From Fimenecus sp964540535 (GTDB taxonomy: Bacteria; Bacillota; Clostridia; Oscillospirales; Acutalibacteraceae), in assembly GCA_964540535.1 (NCBI GenBank), contig CAZIMO010000003.1, forward strand, positions 1 through 64,000: a DNA stretch of 64,000 nt, in the 5' to 3' direction. The notes below the pieces were generated by a model. The model worked only from the letters and a program-made list of their open reading frames with translations, was not told where the DNA came from and made no database searches. Numbering within the stretch: position 1 is the stretch's first letter; every line of letters begins with the position of its first letter. This document shows, in pieces, positions 55,355-63,216 of the stretch. The translations under genes were made by a program, and so were the position numbers.

Positions 55355-55753
55355 TTACCAGATGAATGCGAGAACTTCGCCGCCTACATTCTGCTTGCGA
55401 GCCTCTTTATCTGTCATAACACCCTTAGATGTTGAAAGAATTGCAATACCAAGACCTTTCATTACCTTGGGCATATCTTCACAGTTTGTGTAAATACGCA
55501 AACCGGGCTTAGAAACTCTTCTAAGACCTGTGATTACGCTTGACTTGTTGGGGCCGTACTTGAGAGCGATTTCGATAACGCCCTGTTTGCCGTCTTCCTC
55601 AACTGAAAATCCTTTGATGTAACCTTCATCAACAAGAATTTGAGCAATCGCTTTCTTCATGTTTGATGCAGGCACTTTCACTGTATCATGCTTTGCAGAA
55701 TTCGCATTGCGGATTCTGGTGAGCATATCACCGATTGAATCAGTAATTTGCAT
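55355..55753 (-). CDS. rpsH: 30S ribosomal protein S8
   Basis: 132 residues. DSIGDMLTRIRNANSAKHDTV is the N-domain, and GLGIAILSTSKGVMTDKEARKQNVGGEVL the C-domain. It is a primary 16S binder; in E. coli the spc repressor, and the site in this organism was not identified. Confidence 0.97.
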   Translation of the reverse strand: MQITDSIGDMLTRIRNANSAKHDTVKVPASNMKKAIAQILVDEGYIKGFSVEEDGKQGVIEIALKYGPNKSSVITGLRRVSKPGLRIYTNCEDMPKVMKGLGIAILSTSKGVMTDKEARKQNVGGEVLAFIW

Positions 55754-55788
55754 AATGAGTTACCTCCTATAAAAATTGATTGCTCTTA

Positions 55789-55974
55789 TTACCAGCTTGA
55801 TTTCTTAACGCCGGGAATCTGACCTGCGTGTGCCAACTCTCTGAAGCAAATACGGCATACACCGTACTTACGGAGGTAAGCGTGTGGTCTGCCACAGATT
55901 TTACATCTGTTATAAGCTCTTGTTGAATACTTTGCAGGTCTTGCCTGCTTAACCTTCATAGATGTCTTTGCCAC
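55789..55974 (-). CDS. rpsN: 30S ribosomal protein S14, zinc-binding (type Z)
   Basis: 61 residues. CKICGRPHAYLRKYGVCRIC shows the Cys-x2-Cys...Cys-x2-Cys zinc motif of the short Gram-positive form, so zinc-dependent. No zinc-free S14 paralogue is in the window. It lies 12 nt after rplE. Confidence 0.97.
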   Translation of the reverse strand: MAKTSMKVKQARPAKYSTRAYNRCKICGRPHAYLRKYGVCRICFRELAHAGQIPGVKKSSW

Positions 55975-55986
55975 TGTTACCCCTCC

Positions 55987-56529
55987 TTATTTAGCAAACG
56001 GTGCGCCCATAAGAGTTAAGAGCTCACGAGCTTCTTCGTCTGTGTTAGCTGAAGTTACGAAACAAATATCCATTCCGCGAACTTTGTCAATCTTATCATA
56101 ATCGATTTCGGGGAAAATCAACTGCTCTTTAACGCCCATTGAGTAGTTACCTCTGCCGTCAAATGAGTTGGGGTTGATACCTCTGAAGTCACGAACACGT
56201 GGAAGAGCAAGATTGAAAAATCTGTCGATAAATTCATACATCTTGTCACCGCGGAGTGTAACTTTAACACCGATTGTCATACCTTCACGAAGCTTAAAGT
56301 TCGCAACCGATTTCTTAGCTACGCACTTAACGGGCTTCTGACCGGTAATCTGACCGAGGTCGTTCATAATAGCGTCAACAACCTTTGCGTTGTCCTTTGC
56401 TTCGCCGCAGCCTACGTTGATAATAACTTTATCAAGCTTCGGAATCTGCATAACGCTCTTATAATTGAACTTCTTCTGAAGTGCAGGAACAACTTCGGCT
56501 TTGTACATTTCTTTAAGTCTTGCTGCCAT
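55987..56529 (-). CDS. rplE: 50S ribosomal protein L5
   Basis: 180 residues. MQIPKLDKVIINVGCGEAKDN, GQKPVKCVAKKSVANFKLREG and GIDICFVT-like MDICFVTSANTDEEARELL are the family features. It binds 5S rRNA and touches P-site tRNA. Confidence 0.97.
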   Translation of the reverse strand: MAARLKEMYKAEVVPALQKKFNYKSVMQIPKLDKVIINVGCGEAKDNAKVVDAIMNDLGQITGQKPVKCVAKKSVANFKLREGMTIGVKVTLRGDKMYEFIDRFFNLALPRVRDFRGINPNSFDGRGNYSMGVKEQLIFPEIDYDKIDKVRGMDICFVTSANTDEEARELLTLMGAPFAK

Positions 56530-56543
56530 TTTATTGTTCCTCC

Positions 56544-56885
56544 TTATTCAAACTTTGCACCGCAGTTTGCTTTTTTGCAAACACGGTATTTCTTTTTCTT
56601 GCCTGTCTTCTCGTCAACCTCAATTACATGGCCTACTCTTGTAGCAGCACCGCACTTGGGGCAGATGAGCTGAACCTTATCAGCGTAAAGAGCACTTTCA
56701 GCCTTGATAAGTCCGCCGGGCTCACCCATTTGGCGGGGCTTAACATGCTTTGTAACCATATTTACGCCTTCAACAATAACCTTGCCTTCTGAAGGGCTTA
56801 CTTCAAGAACTTTGCCCTTCTTGCCACGGTTTTTACCGTTGATAACGATTACTTCGTCACCGGTTTTTACATGAACCTTATTCAT
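56544..56885 (-). CDS. rplX: 50S ribosomal protein L24 with C-terminal zinc ribbon
   Basis: 113 residues. KTGDEVIVINGKNRGKKGKV is the KOW motif. The C-terminal half has CPKCGAATRVGHV and CKKANCG, two Cys pairs likely to bind zinc, followed by AKFE. L24 starts 50S assembly. The Cys pairs occur in many clostridial L24 proteins but not in B. subtilis. Confidence 0.96.
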   Translation of the reverse strand: MNKVHVKTGDEVIVINGKNRGKKGKVLEVSPSEGKVIVEGVNMVTKHVKPRQMGEPGGLIKAESALYADKVQLICPKCGAATRVGHVIEVDEKTGKKKKYRVCKKANCGAKFE

Positions 56886-56898
56886 TTAGGGCACCTCC

Positions 56899-57267
56899 TT
56901 AAAGTACTTCGGGAGCAAGAGAAAGAATCTTCATATAATCTCTGTCACGAAGTTCTCTTGCAACCGGTCCAAAGATACGAGTACCTTTGGGGTTCTTGTC
57001 TTCTTTAATAATAACTGCTGCGTTTTCGTCGAAGCGGATATATGTTCCGTCATCTCTGCGAACGCCTTTTACTGAACGAACAACGACTGCCTTTACAACA
57101 TCGCCCTTCTTAACGACACCGCCGGGGGCTGCTTTCTTGACAGATGCTACAATGACATCGCCGATGTTAGCATATCTTCTACCTGAACCACCGAGAACGC
57201 GGATGCACATAATTTCTTTTGCACCGGTGTTATCGGCAACCTTGAGGTAAGTCTGCTGCTGTATCAC
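56899..57267 (-). CDS. rplN: 50S ribosomal protein L14
   Basis: 122 residues, the usual length. MIQQQTYLKVADNTGAKEIMCIRVLGG and GTRIFGPVARELRDRDYMKILSLAPEVL are nearly invariant. It contacts 16S h14 at an intersubunit bridge. Confidence 0.98.
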   Translation of the reverse strand: MIQQQTYLKVADNTGAKEIMCIRVLGGSGRRYANIGDVIVASVKKAAPGGVVKKGDVVKAVVVRSVKGVRRDDGTYIRFDENAAVIIKEDKNPKGTRIFGPVARELRDRDYMKILSLAPEVL

Positions 57268-57285
57268 AATGATTGCCTCCTTTAA

Positions 57286-57540
57286 TTACTTAGCTTTCTC
57301 GATAATTTCAGCAACACGCCATCTCTTGTCTTTTGACAAGGGTCGTGTTTCCATTACTAATACTCTGTCGCCGATACCGCACTCGTTATTTTCGTCATGA
57401 GCCTTAAGCTTAACTGTCTTATTAACGATTTTGCCGTAAAGAGGATGCTTAACTCTGTCTTTGATTGAAACAACAACAGTTTTATCCATCTTATCGCTTG
57501 TTACGATGCCGACTAATGTTTTTCTGAGGTTTCTTTCCAT
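57286..57540 (-). CDS. rpsQ: 30S ribosomal protein S17
   Basis: 84 residues. KTLVGIVTSDKMDKTVVVSI and CGIGDRVLVMETRPLSKDKRW are the OB-fold S17 signature. Confidence 0.97.
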   Translation of the reverse strand: MERNLRKTLVGIVTSDKMDKTVVVSIKDRVKHPLYGKIVNKTVKLKAHDENNECGIGDRVLVMETRPLSKDKRWRVAEIIEKAK

Positions 57541-57560
57541 TTTGAACGCCCTCCCTTTCC

Positions 57561-57764
57561 TTAAGACTCACTGCCGTGAAGCTCGATGTCACGAATTACT
57601 GTCTTAACTCGCGCAATGTCTTTCTTAACGGCACTGATTCTCATCGGATTTTCGAGTTGGTTGATGGCTTGTTGAAAACGAAGCTTGAAAAGTTCGTCTT
57701 TAAGCTCTAAAAGCTTTGCCTCTAACTCGCTGGGAGAGAGCTTTCTGATCTCGCTTGCTTTCAT
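57561..57764 (-). CDS. rpmC: 50S ribosomal protein L29
   Basis: 67 residues in two helices: MKASEIRKLSPSELEAKLLE, FKLRFQQAINQLENPMRI. It lies next to the exit tunnel. Overlaps the rplP stop by one base. Confidence 0.96.
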   Translation of the reverse strand: MKASEIRKLSPSELEAKLLELKDELFKLRFQQAINQLENPMRISAVKKDIARVKTVIRDIELHGSES

Positions 57765-58189
57765 TACTGCTCACCACCCTGTTCTTCTTTAGTAATAAAC
57801 TTGCATTTTACAGGAAGCTTATTAGCTGCAAGACGCATAGCCTCACGAGCTACATCTTCCGGAACACCGGCAATTTCAAACATTACTCTGCCGGGCTTAA
57901 CAACTGCTACCCAATACTCAGGTGAACCTTTACCTGAACCCATTCGAGTTTCAGCAGGCTTTTCTGTGATTGGCTTGTCGGGGAAAATCTTAATCCAAAC
58001 TTGACCGCCACGCTTGATATATCTTGTCATAGCAATACGGGCTGCTTCGATCTGGTTAGATGTAATCCAAGCAGGCTCAAGAGACACAAGGCCGTACTGA
58101 CCGTGAGAAACTGTTGTACCTCTTGAAGCTTTACCTGTCAAGCGTCCTCTGTGAACGCGACGGTATTTTACTCTCTTAGGTAAAAGCAT
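57764..58189 (-). CDS. rplP: 50S ribosomal protein L16
   Basis: 141 residues. MLLPKRVKYRRVHRGRLTG, RIAMTRYIKRGGQVWIKIFP and KPAETRMGSGKGSPEYWVA are invariant L16 blocks; the last is near the peptidyl-transferase site. Overlaps rpsC by one base. Confidence 0.98.
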   Translation of the reverse strand: MLLPKRVKYRRVHRGRLTGKASRGTTVSHGQYGLVSLEPAWITSNQIEAARIAMTRYIKRGGQVWIKIFPDKPITEKPAETRMGSGKGSPEYWVAVVKPGRVMFEIAGVPEDVAREAMRLAANKLPVKCKFITKEEQGGEQ

Positions 58190-58860
58190 TATTTTGTGCC
58201 TCCTTCTTTGCGTGACTTGCGGCTCTCATGAAGAACCTCGCCTTTGTAAATCCAAACCTTAACACCGATTTTACCGTATGTTGTGTTTGCTTCTGCAAAA
58301 CCGTAGTCGATGTCGGCACGGATTGTCTGAAGCGGAATTGTACCCTCGTGGTACTGTTCGGTACGCGCAATTTCTGCACCGCCGACACGGCCGCTTACCT
58401 GTGTTTTGATACCCTTTGCACCAAGACGCATTGTTCTGCCGATTGACTGCTTGAGAGCTCTTCTGAAAGAAATTCTTCTTTCAAGCTGTGAAGCAATGTT
58501 CTCTGCAACAAGCTGCGCATTGAGATCAGGTTGCTTGATTTCAACGATATTGATGAAAACATTCTTATCGCCGCCAAGCTTTTCTTTACAAATTTCTTTA
58601 AGCTTTTCGATTTCTGCGCCCTGGCGTCCGATTACCATACCGGGCTTTGCGCAGTGAATGTTGATGCGTACTCTTTTCGCATCTCTTTCGATTTCTACCT
58701 TAGGAACACCGGCAGGAGCAAGTGTTTCAAGGAGATACTCACGAAGCTCGTAGTCAGAAACAAGAGTGTTACCGAAGTCCTTCTTGTCTGCATACCAACG
58801 AGATTCCCAGTTCTTAATAACACCGATTCTTAAACCGGTAGGATTAACTTTCTGGCCCAT
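58189..58860 (-). CDS. rpsC: 30S ribosomal protein S3
   Basis: 223 residues. MGQKVNPTGLRIGVIKNWES, the KH domain with GMVIGRQGAEIEKLK, and the C-terminal GVKVWIYKGEVL. It lines the mRNA entry channel. Confidence 0.98.
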   Translation of the reverse strand: MGQKVNPTGLRIGVIKNWESRWYADKKDFGNTLVSDYELREYLLETLAPAGVPKVEIERDAKRVRINIHCAKPGMVIGRQGAEIEKLKEICKEKLGGDKNVFINIVEIKQPDLNAQLVAENIASQLERRISFRRALKQSIGRTMRLGAKGIKTQVSGRVGGAEIARTEQYHEGTIPLQTIRADIDYGFAEANTTYGKIGVKVWIYKGEVLHESRKSRKEGGTK

Positions 58861-58879
58861 TACTTAACCTCCTCCTTGC

Positions 58880-59212
58880 TTATTCTGCTTCCTTAAGTGT
58901 TAAATTGATATGTGATGTTTTCTTGTTAATTCTGTAAGCTCTGCCCTTATCGCGGGGTCTGATTCTCTTAAGAGTAGGACCCTGGTCAACTGAACAAGCA
59001 GCTACATAAAGTCTTGAAACATCCATATTTTTCATCTCTGCATTAGCCATTGCTGACTTGAGAAGCTTGTAGAGCGGTTCACACGCAGCCTTAGGTGTGT
59101 ATTTAAGTATCGCCATAGCTTCATCACAAGGCTTATTTCTGATAAGGTCAAGAACAATCTGAACCTTGCGGGGTGCAATACGCACATAAGTTGCCTTTGC
59201 TGTTGCTTCCAT
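58880..59212 (-). CDS. rplV: 50S ribosomal protein L22
   Basis: 110 residues. ATYVRIAPRKVQIVLDLIRNKP and the loop plus end GPTLKRIRPRDKGRAYRINK, the hook that reaches the exit tunnel and macrolide site. Confidence 0.97.
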   Translation of the reverse strand: MEATAKATYVRIAPRKVQIVLDLIRNKPCDEAMAILKYTPKAACEPLYKLLKSAMANAEMKNMDVSRLYVAACSVDQGPTLKRIRPRDKGRAYRINKKTSHINLTLKEAE

Positions 59213-59233
59213 TGTTCAATACACTCCTTTCGC

Positions 59234-59515
59234 TTATTTACCGTTATTAGATGTTTTTGAACCTGCGTGACCCTTATAAGTTCTTGTGGGAGCAAATTCA
59301 CCTAATTTGTGACCGACCATATCCTCTGTAACATATACAGGAACATGCTTTCTGCCGTCATGCACCGCAAATGTATGACCAACAAAATCCGGGAAAATTG
59401 TTGAGCTGCGGCTCCATGTCTTAACAACGAGCTTCTCGCCGTTTTCATTCATTGCAAGAACCTTCTTCATAAGACTTGCTTCTACATAAGGTCCTTTTTT
59501 AGTACTTCTACTCAT
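59234..59515 (-). CDS. rpsS: 30S ribosomal protein S19
   Basis: 93 residues. MSRSTKKGPYVEASLMKKV, TWSRSSTIFPDFVGHTFAVHDG and LGEFAPTRTYKGH are family blocks. It sits on the 30S head near the A-site finger. Confidence 0.98.
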   Translation of the reverse strand: MSRSTKKGPYVEASLMKKVLAMNENGEKLVVKTWSRSSTIFPDFVGHTFAVHDGRKHVPVYVTEDMVGHKLGEFAPTRTYKGHAGSKTSNNGK

Positions 59516-59535
59516 TTATGACAGCTCCTTTCCCA

Positions 59536-60366
59536 TTATTTACCGTTACGACGCTTAACAATAAGCTTGTCGGAACTCTTCTTCTTATTTCTTGTCTTAT
59601 AACCAAGAGCAGGTTTGCCCCAAGGTGTGCAAGGACCGGGACGACCAACGGGTGACTTACCTTCACCACCACCGTGAGGGTGATCGTTGGGGTTCATAAC
59701 AGAACCGCGAACAGTAGGTCTGATGCCCAAGTGACGGGTACGGCCTGCTTTACCGATTTTAACATTCTCGTGGTCTGTGTTACCAACTTGACCTACTGTA
59801 GCCATGCAGCCTGCGGGAACATTGCGAAGCTCACCTGAAGGAAGACGGAGAAGTGCATAAGCGCCCTCTTTAGCCATAAGCTGTGCTGCATTACCTGCTG
59901 CACGAGCAAGCTGACCGCCTCTGCCGGGATAAAGCTCAACATTGTGTACGAATGTACCTGTGGGGATATTTGTGAGAGGAAGCGCGTTACCTGCCTTGAT
60001 GTCAGCTTCTGCGCCTGCCTCAACTGTATCGCCTACTTTAAGACCAACGGGAGCAAGAATGTATCTCTTCTCGCCGTCTTCATACTGAACAAGAGCGATA
60101 TGAGCTGAACGGTTGGGATCATACTCAAGTGATAATACTGTTGCAGCACCCATCTTATCTCTCTTGAAGTCGATAATACGGTACTTTCTGCGATTTCCGC
60201 CACCGTGATGACGAACTGTAATTCTTCCGTAGCTGTTACGGCCTGCGTGCTTTTTGAGAGAAGTTAAAAGACTTCTTTCGGGAGCAACCTTTGAAAGCTC
60301 GGAATAATCTGTAACCGACATATTACGTCTTGCGTTTGTAGTCGGCTTATAGACTTTAATCGACAT
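59536..60366 (-). CDS. rplB: 50S ribosomal protein L2
   Basis: 276 residues. KVYKPTTNARRNMSVTDYSEL, GRITVRHHGGGNRRKYR, and the catalytic-centre loop NPNDHPHGGGEGKSPVGRPG with the essential His. The ATG at 60366 (AAGGAG 9 nt upstream) is preferred to one at 60375 that sits directly on the ribosome site. A structured 100-nt gap precedes it. Confidence 0.98.
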   Translation of the reverse strand: MSIKVYKPTTNARRNMSVTDYSELSKVAPERSLLTSLKKHAGRNSYGRITVRHHGGGNRRKYRIIDFKRDKMGAATVLSLEYDPNRSAHIALVQYEDGEKRYILAPVGLKVGDTVEAGAEADIKAGNALPLTNIPTGTFVHNVELYPGRGGQLARAAGNAAQLMAKEGAYALLRLPSGELRNVPAGCMATVGQVGNTDHENVKIGKAGRTRHLGIRPTVRGSVMNPNDHPHGGGEGKSPVGRPGPCTPWGKPALGYKTRNKKKSSDKLIVKRRNGK

Positions 60367-60384
60367 TTCTTTCATCTCCTTATA

Positions 60385-60475
60385 CTTATTTTAAATGGAG
60401 CGGCTTGAAAGCCTTGTCGGGAAGCTTTGCGGAGTATGTCGAAACTCCATACCTTACCGCCCGACCTCAAAATCA
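60385..60475 (-). other. Structured 90-nt gap between rplW and rplB
   Basis: Reading minus, GTCGGG pairs with CCCGAC around an inner GTATG/CATAC (or GGAG/CTCC) hairpin, followed by GGCTT-TC-AAGCC. There is no ORF or T tract. The GC content and paired elements set it apart from the AT-rich 10-25-nt junctions around it; it could adjust rplB translation or be an RNA processing site. Confidence 0.45.
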
Positions 60476-60769
60476 TTACATCATTCCGTCAAAGAACTCA
60501 ATAGTCTTTGAATCTTCAGTAAGAGTTACGACAGCCTTTTTCCAAGAAGCCTTGTAGCCTTCGAAACGGCCGTAGCGTCTTAACTGACCGCGAACATTCA
60601 ATGTGTTCACTTTAGCTACCTTAACACCGAAGAGTGTTTCAACAGCCTTTTTGATGTCTACCTTTGTTGCATCTTTAGCAACCTTGAATGTGTATTTCTT
60701 TTCTGCAGTACCCATCATTGATGCTTCTGTAATAACGGGAGCGAGGATAATTTCCTGTGCAAGTTTCAT
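60476..60769 (-). CDS. rplW: 50S ribosomal protein L23
   Basis: 97 residues. IILAPVITEASM and VDIKKAVETLFGVKVAKVNTLNV are the family core; RGQLRRYGRFEGYKASWKKAVVTL is the extension. It is the trigger-factor and SRP docking site by the tunnel exit. Overlaps the rplD stop by one base. Confidence 0.97.
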   Translation of the reverse strand: MKLAQEIILAPVITEASMMGTAEKKYTFKVAKDATKVDIKKAVETLFGVKVAKVNTLNVRGQLRRYGRFEGYKASWKKAVVTLTEDSKTIEFFDGMM

Positions 60770-61392
60770 TATGCGTAAACCTCCTCAATTTTTGCTACTG
60801 CATCCTTGAGAACTACGATTGTGTCGCAGTTAAGAATGTCATAAACATTAAGTGTATTTACAAGTGCAGTCTTAACACCAGCGATGTTTCTTGCGCTCTT
60901 GTAAACAACATCGTTTTTCTCAGGAAGAACGATAAGTGTTTTCTTGCCTGCATTAACTGCTGAAAGAACTGCTGCAACTTCCTTCGTTTTGATTGCTTCC
61001 ATATTGAGTGAATCGAGAACGATCATCTCTTCTGCTGCAACCTTTGAAGAAAGAGCAGACTTCATAGCAAGTCTTCTTACCTTCTTGTTTATTGAGAAAC
61101 CGTATGTGCGGGGCTTGGGACCGAGCGCGATACCGCCGTGGTACCACTGGGGAGCTCTTGTTGAACCCTGACGGGCACGGCCTGTACCCTTCTGTCTCCA
61201 AGGCTTTTTACCGCCGCCAGACACCTCAGAACGAGTAAGAGTTGACTGAGTTCCCTGACGCTGATTTGCCAAGTAATTAACTACTACAAGGTGCATTGCT
61301 GATGTGTTGGGCTCGATAGCGAAAATGCCGTCGTTGAGCTCGATATCAGAAACCTGATTGCCCTTTGTATCCAATACTGCTAATTTAGCCAT
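60769..61392 (-). CDS. rplD: 50S ribosomal protein L4
   Basis: 207 residues. GGGKKPWRQKGTGRARQGSTRAPQWYHGG is a too-well-known tunnel-loop block; IVLDSLNMEAIKTKEVAAVL leads the C-terminal domain. The start is ATG 61392 with GAGGAG 9 nt upstream; a TTG at 61401 is part of the run-up. In E. coli L4 represses this operon by attenuation; a matching site here is unproven. Confidence 0.97.
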   Translation of the reverse strand: MAKLAVLDTKGNQVSDIELNDGIFAIEPNTSAMHLVVVNYLANQRQGTQSTLTRSEVSGGGKKPWRQKGTGRARQGSTRAPQWYHGGIALGPKPRTYGFSINKKVRRLAMKSALSSKVAAEEMIVLDSLNMEAIKTKEVAAVLSAVNAGKKTLIVLPEKNDVVYKSARNIAGVKTALVNTLNVYDILNCDTIVVLKDAVAKIEEVYA

Positions 61393-61409
61393 TTCTTTCA
61401 ACTCCTCTC

Positions 61410-62042
61410 TTATTTCTTAACTGTGTCTGCGATAACTACGATACCGCCCTTGGGGCCCGGGATAGCGCCCTTAATAGCGATAAGATTGTTGTCAACATCT
61501 ACCTTAACAACGTCAAGGTTCTGAACTGTAACTCTTTCATGACCGAGATGGCCTGCAAGCTTCTTTCCCTTGAAAACTCTTGACGGGTCTGAACAAGCGC
61601 CCAATGAACCTGCGTGACGGGCAACAGGACCTGTACCGTGAGTTTCTTTAAGACGAGAGAAGTTCCATCTCTTGATAGCACCTGCTGTGCCTTTACCCTT
61701 GCTTGTTCCTACAACGTCAACTTTGTCGCCAACTGCAAAAACATCAGCTTTAAGGATATCGCCTACATTAACTGTTTCTGTGTTCTCAAGTCTGAATTCT
61801 TTAAGAACCTTTTTAGGAGCGACATCAGCCTTCTTAAAGTGACCGGCCATTGGCTTATTCACTCTCTGAACCTTAACATCGCCGTAGCCTACCTGAACTG
61901 CGGCATAACCGTCGTTCTCAATAGTCTTCTTCTGCACTACTGTGCAGGGACCAGCTTCAACAACTGTAACGGGAATAACTTTGCCGTTTTCGTCGAAAAG
62001 CTGTGTCATACCGATTTTTTTACCGATAAGACCTTTTTGCAT
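61410..62042 (-). CDS. rplC: 50S ribosomal protein L3
   Basis: 210 residues. MQKGLIGKKIGMTQLFDENGKVIPVTVVE and HGTGPVARHAGSLGACSDPSRVFKGKKLAGHLG are invariant. One of the first proteins to bind 23S rRNA. About 70 nt after rpsJ. Confidence 0.98.
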   Translation of the reverse strand: MQKGLIGKKIGMTQLFDENGKVIPVTVVEAGPCTVVQKKTIENDGYAAVQVGYGDVKVQRVNKPMAGHFKKADVAPKKVLKEFRLENTETVNVGDILKADVFAVGDKVDVVGTSKGKGTAGAIKRWNFSRLKETHGTGPVARHAGSLGACSDPSRVFKGKKLAGHLGHERVTVQNLDVVKVDVDNNLIAIKGAIPGPKGGIVVIADTVKK

Positions 62043-62112
62043 TTTATTTTCCTCCTTTGGTTATTGGTCGGATGTTACCGACTTGACCTTGCTCAGTGTT
62101 TCCTCTTAATGA

Positions 62113-62430
62113 TTAAAGCTTAATCTCGATGTCAACACCGGCAGGAAGCTCAAGACTTGTAAGAGCCTCAACAGTTTTGTTTGAGGGTCTTAAAATGTCG
62201 ATAAGCCTTTTGTGTGTTCTCTGCTCAAACTGTTCACGGCTGTCCTTATACTTATGAACTGCGCGAAGGATTGTAACAACCTCTTTCTCTGTAGGAAGCG
62301 GAACGGGACCTGAAACCTGAGCGCCTGTACGCTTTGCAGTTTCAACGATCTTTTCCGATGCCTTGTCTACGAGGTCATGGTCATAGCCTTTCAGTCTGAT
62401 TCTGATTTTTTTACCTTTTGTTGCTGCCAT
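62113..62430 (-). CDS. rpsJ: 30S ribosomal protein S10 (NusE)
   Basis: 105 residues. KIRIRLKGYDHDLVDKASEKIVETA, GPVPLPTEK, and the KDSREQFEQRTHKRLIDI block are diagnostic. Also acts with NusB in rRNA antitermination. First gene of the superoperon, AGGAGG 7 nt upstream of ATG, behind a 310-nt leader. Confidence 0.98.
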   Translation of the reverse strand: MAATKGKKIRIRLKGYDHDLVDKASEKIVETAKRTGAQVSGPVPLPTEKEVVTILRAVHKYKDSREQFEQRTHKRLIDILRPSNKTVEALTSLELPAGVDIEIKL

Positions 62431-62748
62431 TTTGGTTCCTCCTAATTTCTTGGGCGCGTTATTTTACTTGCAACCCGGCCGGGTGTTTCAACCCTGCCGT
62501 TTTAAAAACCGAAAAATCGGTTCCTGATTTTTCGGACGGCGTAAAACAACGCAGAATGCTCCCGCAAGTTGCCGAAAAGCACAGTTGGGTTATGCTTAAA
62601 GGCTTTGAAAGCATTATTGGTCGCCCGATTTTAAATCAGACATACTCCACGGTAATTCCCTGCATCTTTGTGCAGCCACCTACCGCTTCAACGCATATCG
62701 CACACTGCAAATGGGCAGAACTCACCCAATGTCACAGAATGCTTGTAT
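62431..62748 (-). promoter_or_regulatory. Leader of the S10 ribosomal operon
   Basis: About 310 nt with no translated frame that I accept. Reading minus it holds a CTGCA/TGCAG hairpin (about 62669-62684), an AATGCT/AGCATT pairing, a terminator-like hairpin (62503-62535), then GGGT/ACCC and CCCGGCCGGG elements before the rpsJ ribosome site. Long structured S10 leaders are known to hold r-protein control sites in other bacteria; which protein binds here is open. Confidence 0.6.
62503..62535 (-). terminator. Terminator-like hairpin inside the S10 leader
   Basis: Reading minus, CCGAAAAATC (62535-62526) pairs perfectly with GATTTTTCGG (62518-62509) around AGGAACC, then TTTTTAAAAC. An outer GCCGT/ACGGC pairing (62540-62536 with 62500-62496) would include the T tract and could oppose termination. 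It lies between promoter and rpsJ, so it must be leaky or regulated. Confidence 0.65.
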
Positions 62749-62777
62749 ATTCTAACACACCTTTCGTTAAATTGCAA
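62749..62777 (-). promoter_or_regulatory. Promoter of the S10-spc-alpha superoperon
   Basis: Reading minus, TTGCAA (62777-62772), 17 nt, TAGAAT (62754-62749). No other strong promoter was seen downstream inside the operon. Confidence 0.75.
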
Positions 62778-62858
62778 GAAGTTTTTGGAAAAAGTTTGTT
62801 AAAAACAGAGAAAATTTTTTAAAACTGTTTTTCACACAATATATTGTGCCTGCAAAGA

Positions 62859-62907
62859 AAAATCGGCACAAATTTTTCGGATATTTCTTCCGATTTGCAC
62901 CGATTTT
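62859..62907 (-). terminator. Terminator after the coiled-coil gene
   Basis: Reading minus, AAAATCGG-TG-CAAATCGG pairs with CCG...ATTTG-TG-CCGATTTT through an interrupted stem, then TTCTTT. It lies about 60 nt after the 81-residue gene. The remaining 62778-62858 is AT-rich. Confidence 0.55.
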
Positions 62908-62969
62908 ATATACATATTTATATATTTTCAAAAGAAAAGCCAAGTAAGAAGCCAAAATTAAGCTCAAAC

Positions 62970-63215
62970 TTATTTCAGCTTTTTAATTTGTTCTTCAAGC
63001 TTTTTGTATTCTGCCTCAATCTCTTCCATTCGTTCTTCAAGATTTTCATATTCTTCAATCCAAAGAGCGTATTCTTTTTTATCGTCTTTATCGGGCTGAA
63101 AATCCTCAAGGTCTAAAAGCTGATCTTCAAGCTCATCGTATTCATCTGAAAGCTTTTCAGTCAGATTTTCAAGCTCTTCAAGAGTTTTGTTTGAAAATTC
63201 ATAAATCTTGCCCAT
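62970..63215 (-). CDS. 81-residue acidic coiled-coil protein
   Basis: One almost continuous coiled coil: LEELENLTEKLSDEYDELEDQLLD, a short break at FQPDKDD, then EEYENLEERMEEIEAEYKKLEEQIKKL. It has no signal or membrane segment. Its start lies 2 nt after the 251-residue membrane protein gene, so the two are co-translated and may interact. No known family; such short coiled coils are hard to place. Confidence 0.72.
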   Translation of the reverse strand: MGKIYEFSNKTLEELENLTEKLSDEYDELEDQLLDLEDFQPDKDDKKEYALWIEEYENLEERMEEIEAEYKKLEEQIKKLK

Positions 63216-63216
63216 T

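Noticed and set aside
61614..62123. 169-codon plus-strand ORF over rplC
   Set aside because: Antisense to L3 with Cys/Phe-rich composition, typical of a shadow ORF.
62418..62822. 134-codon plus-strand ORF across the S10 leader
   Set aside because: Covers the promoter and structured leader in reverse, no ribosome site, no domain; the leader explains the region better.
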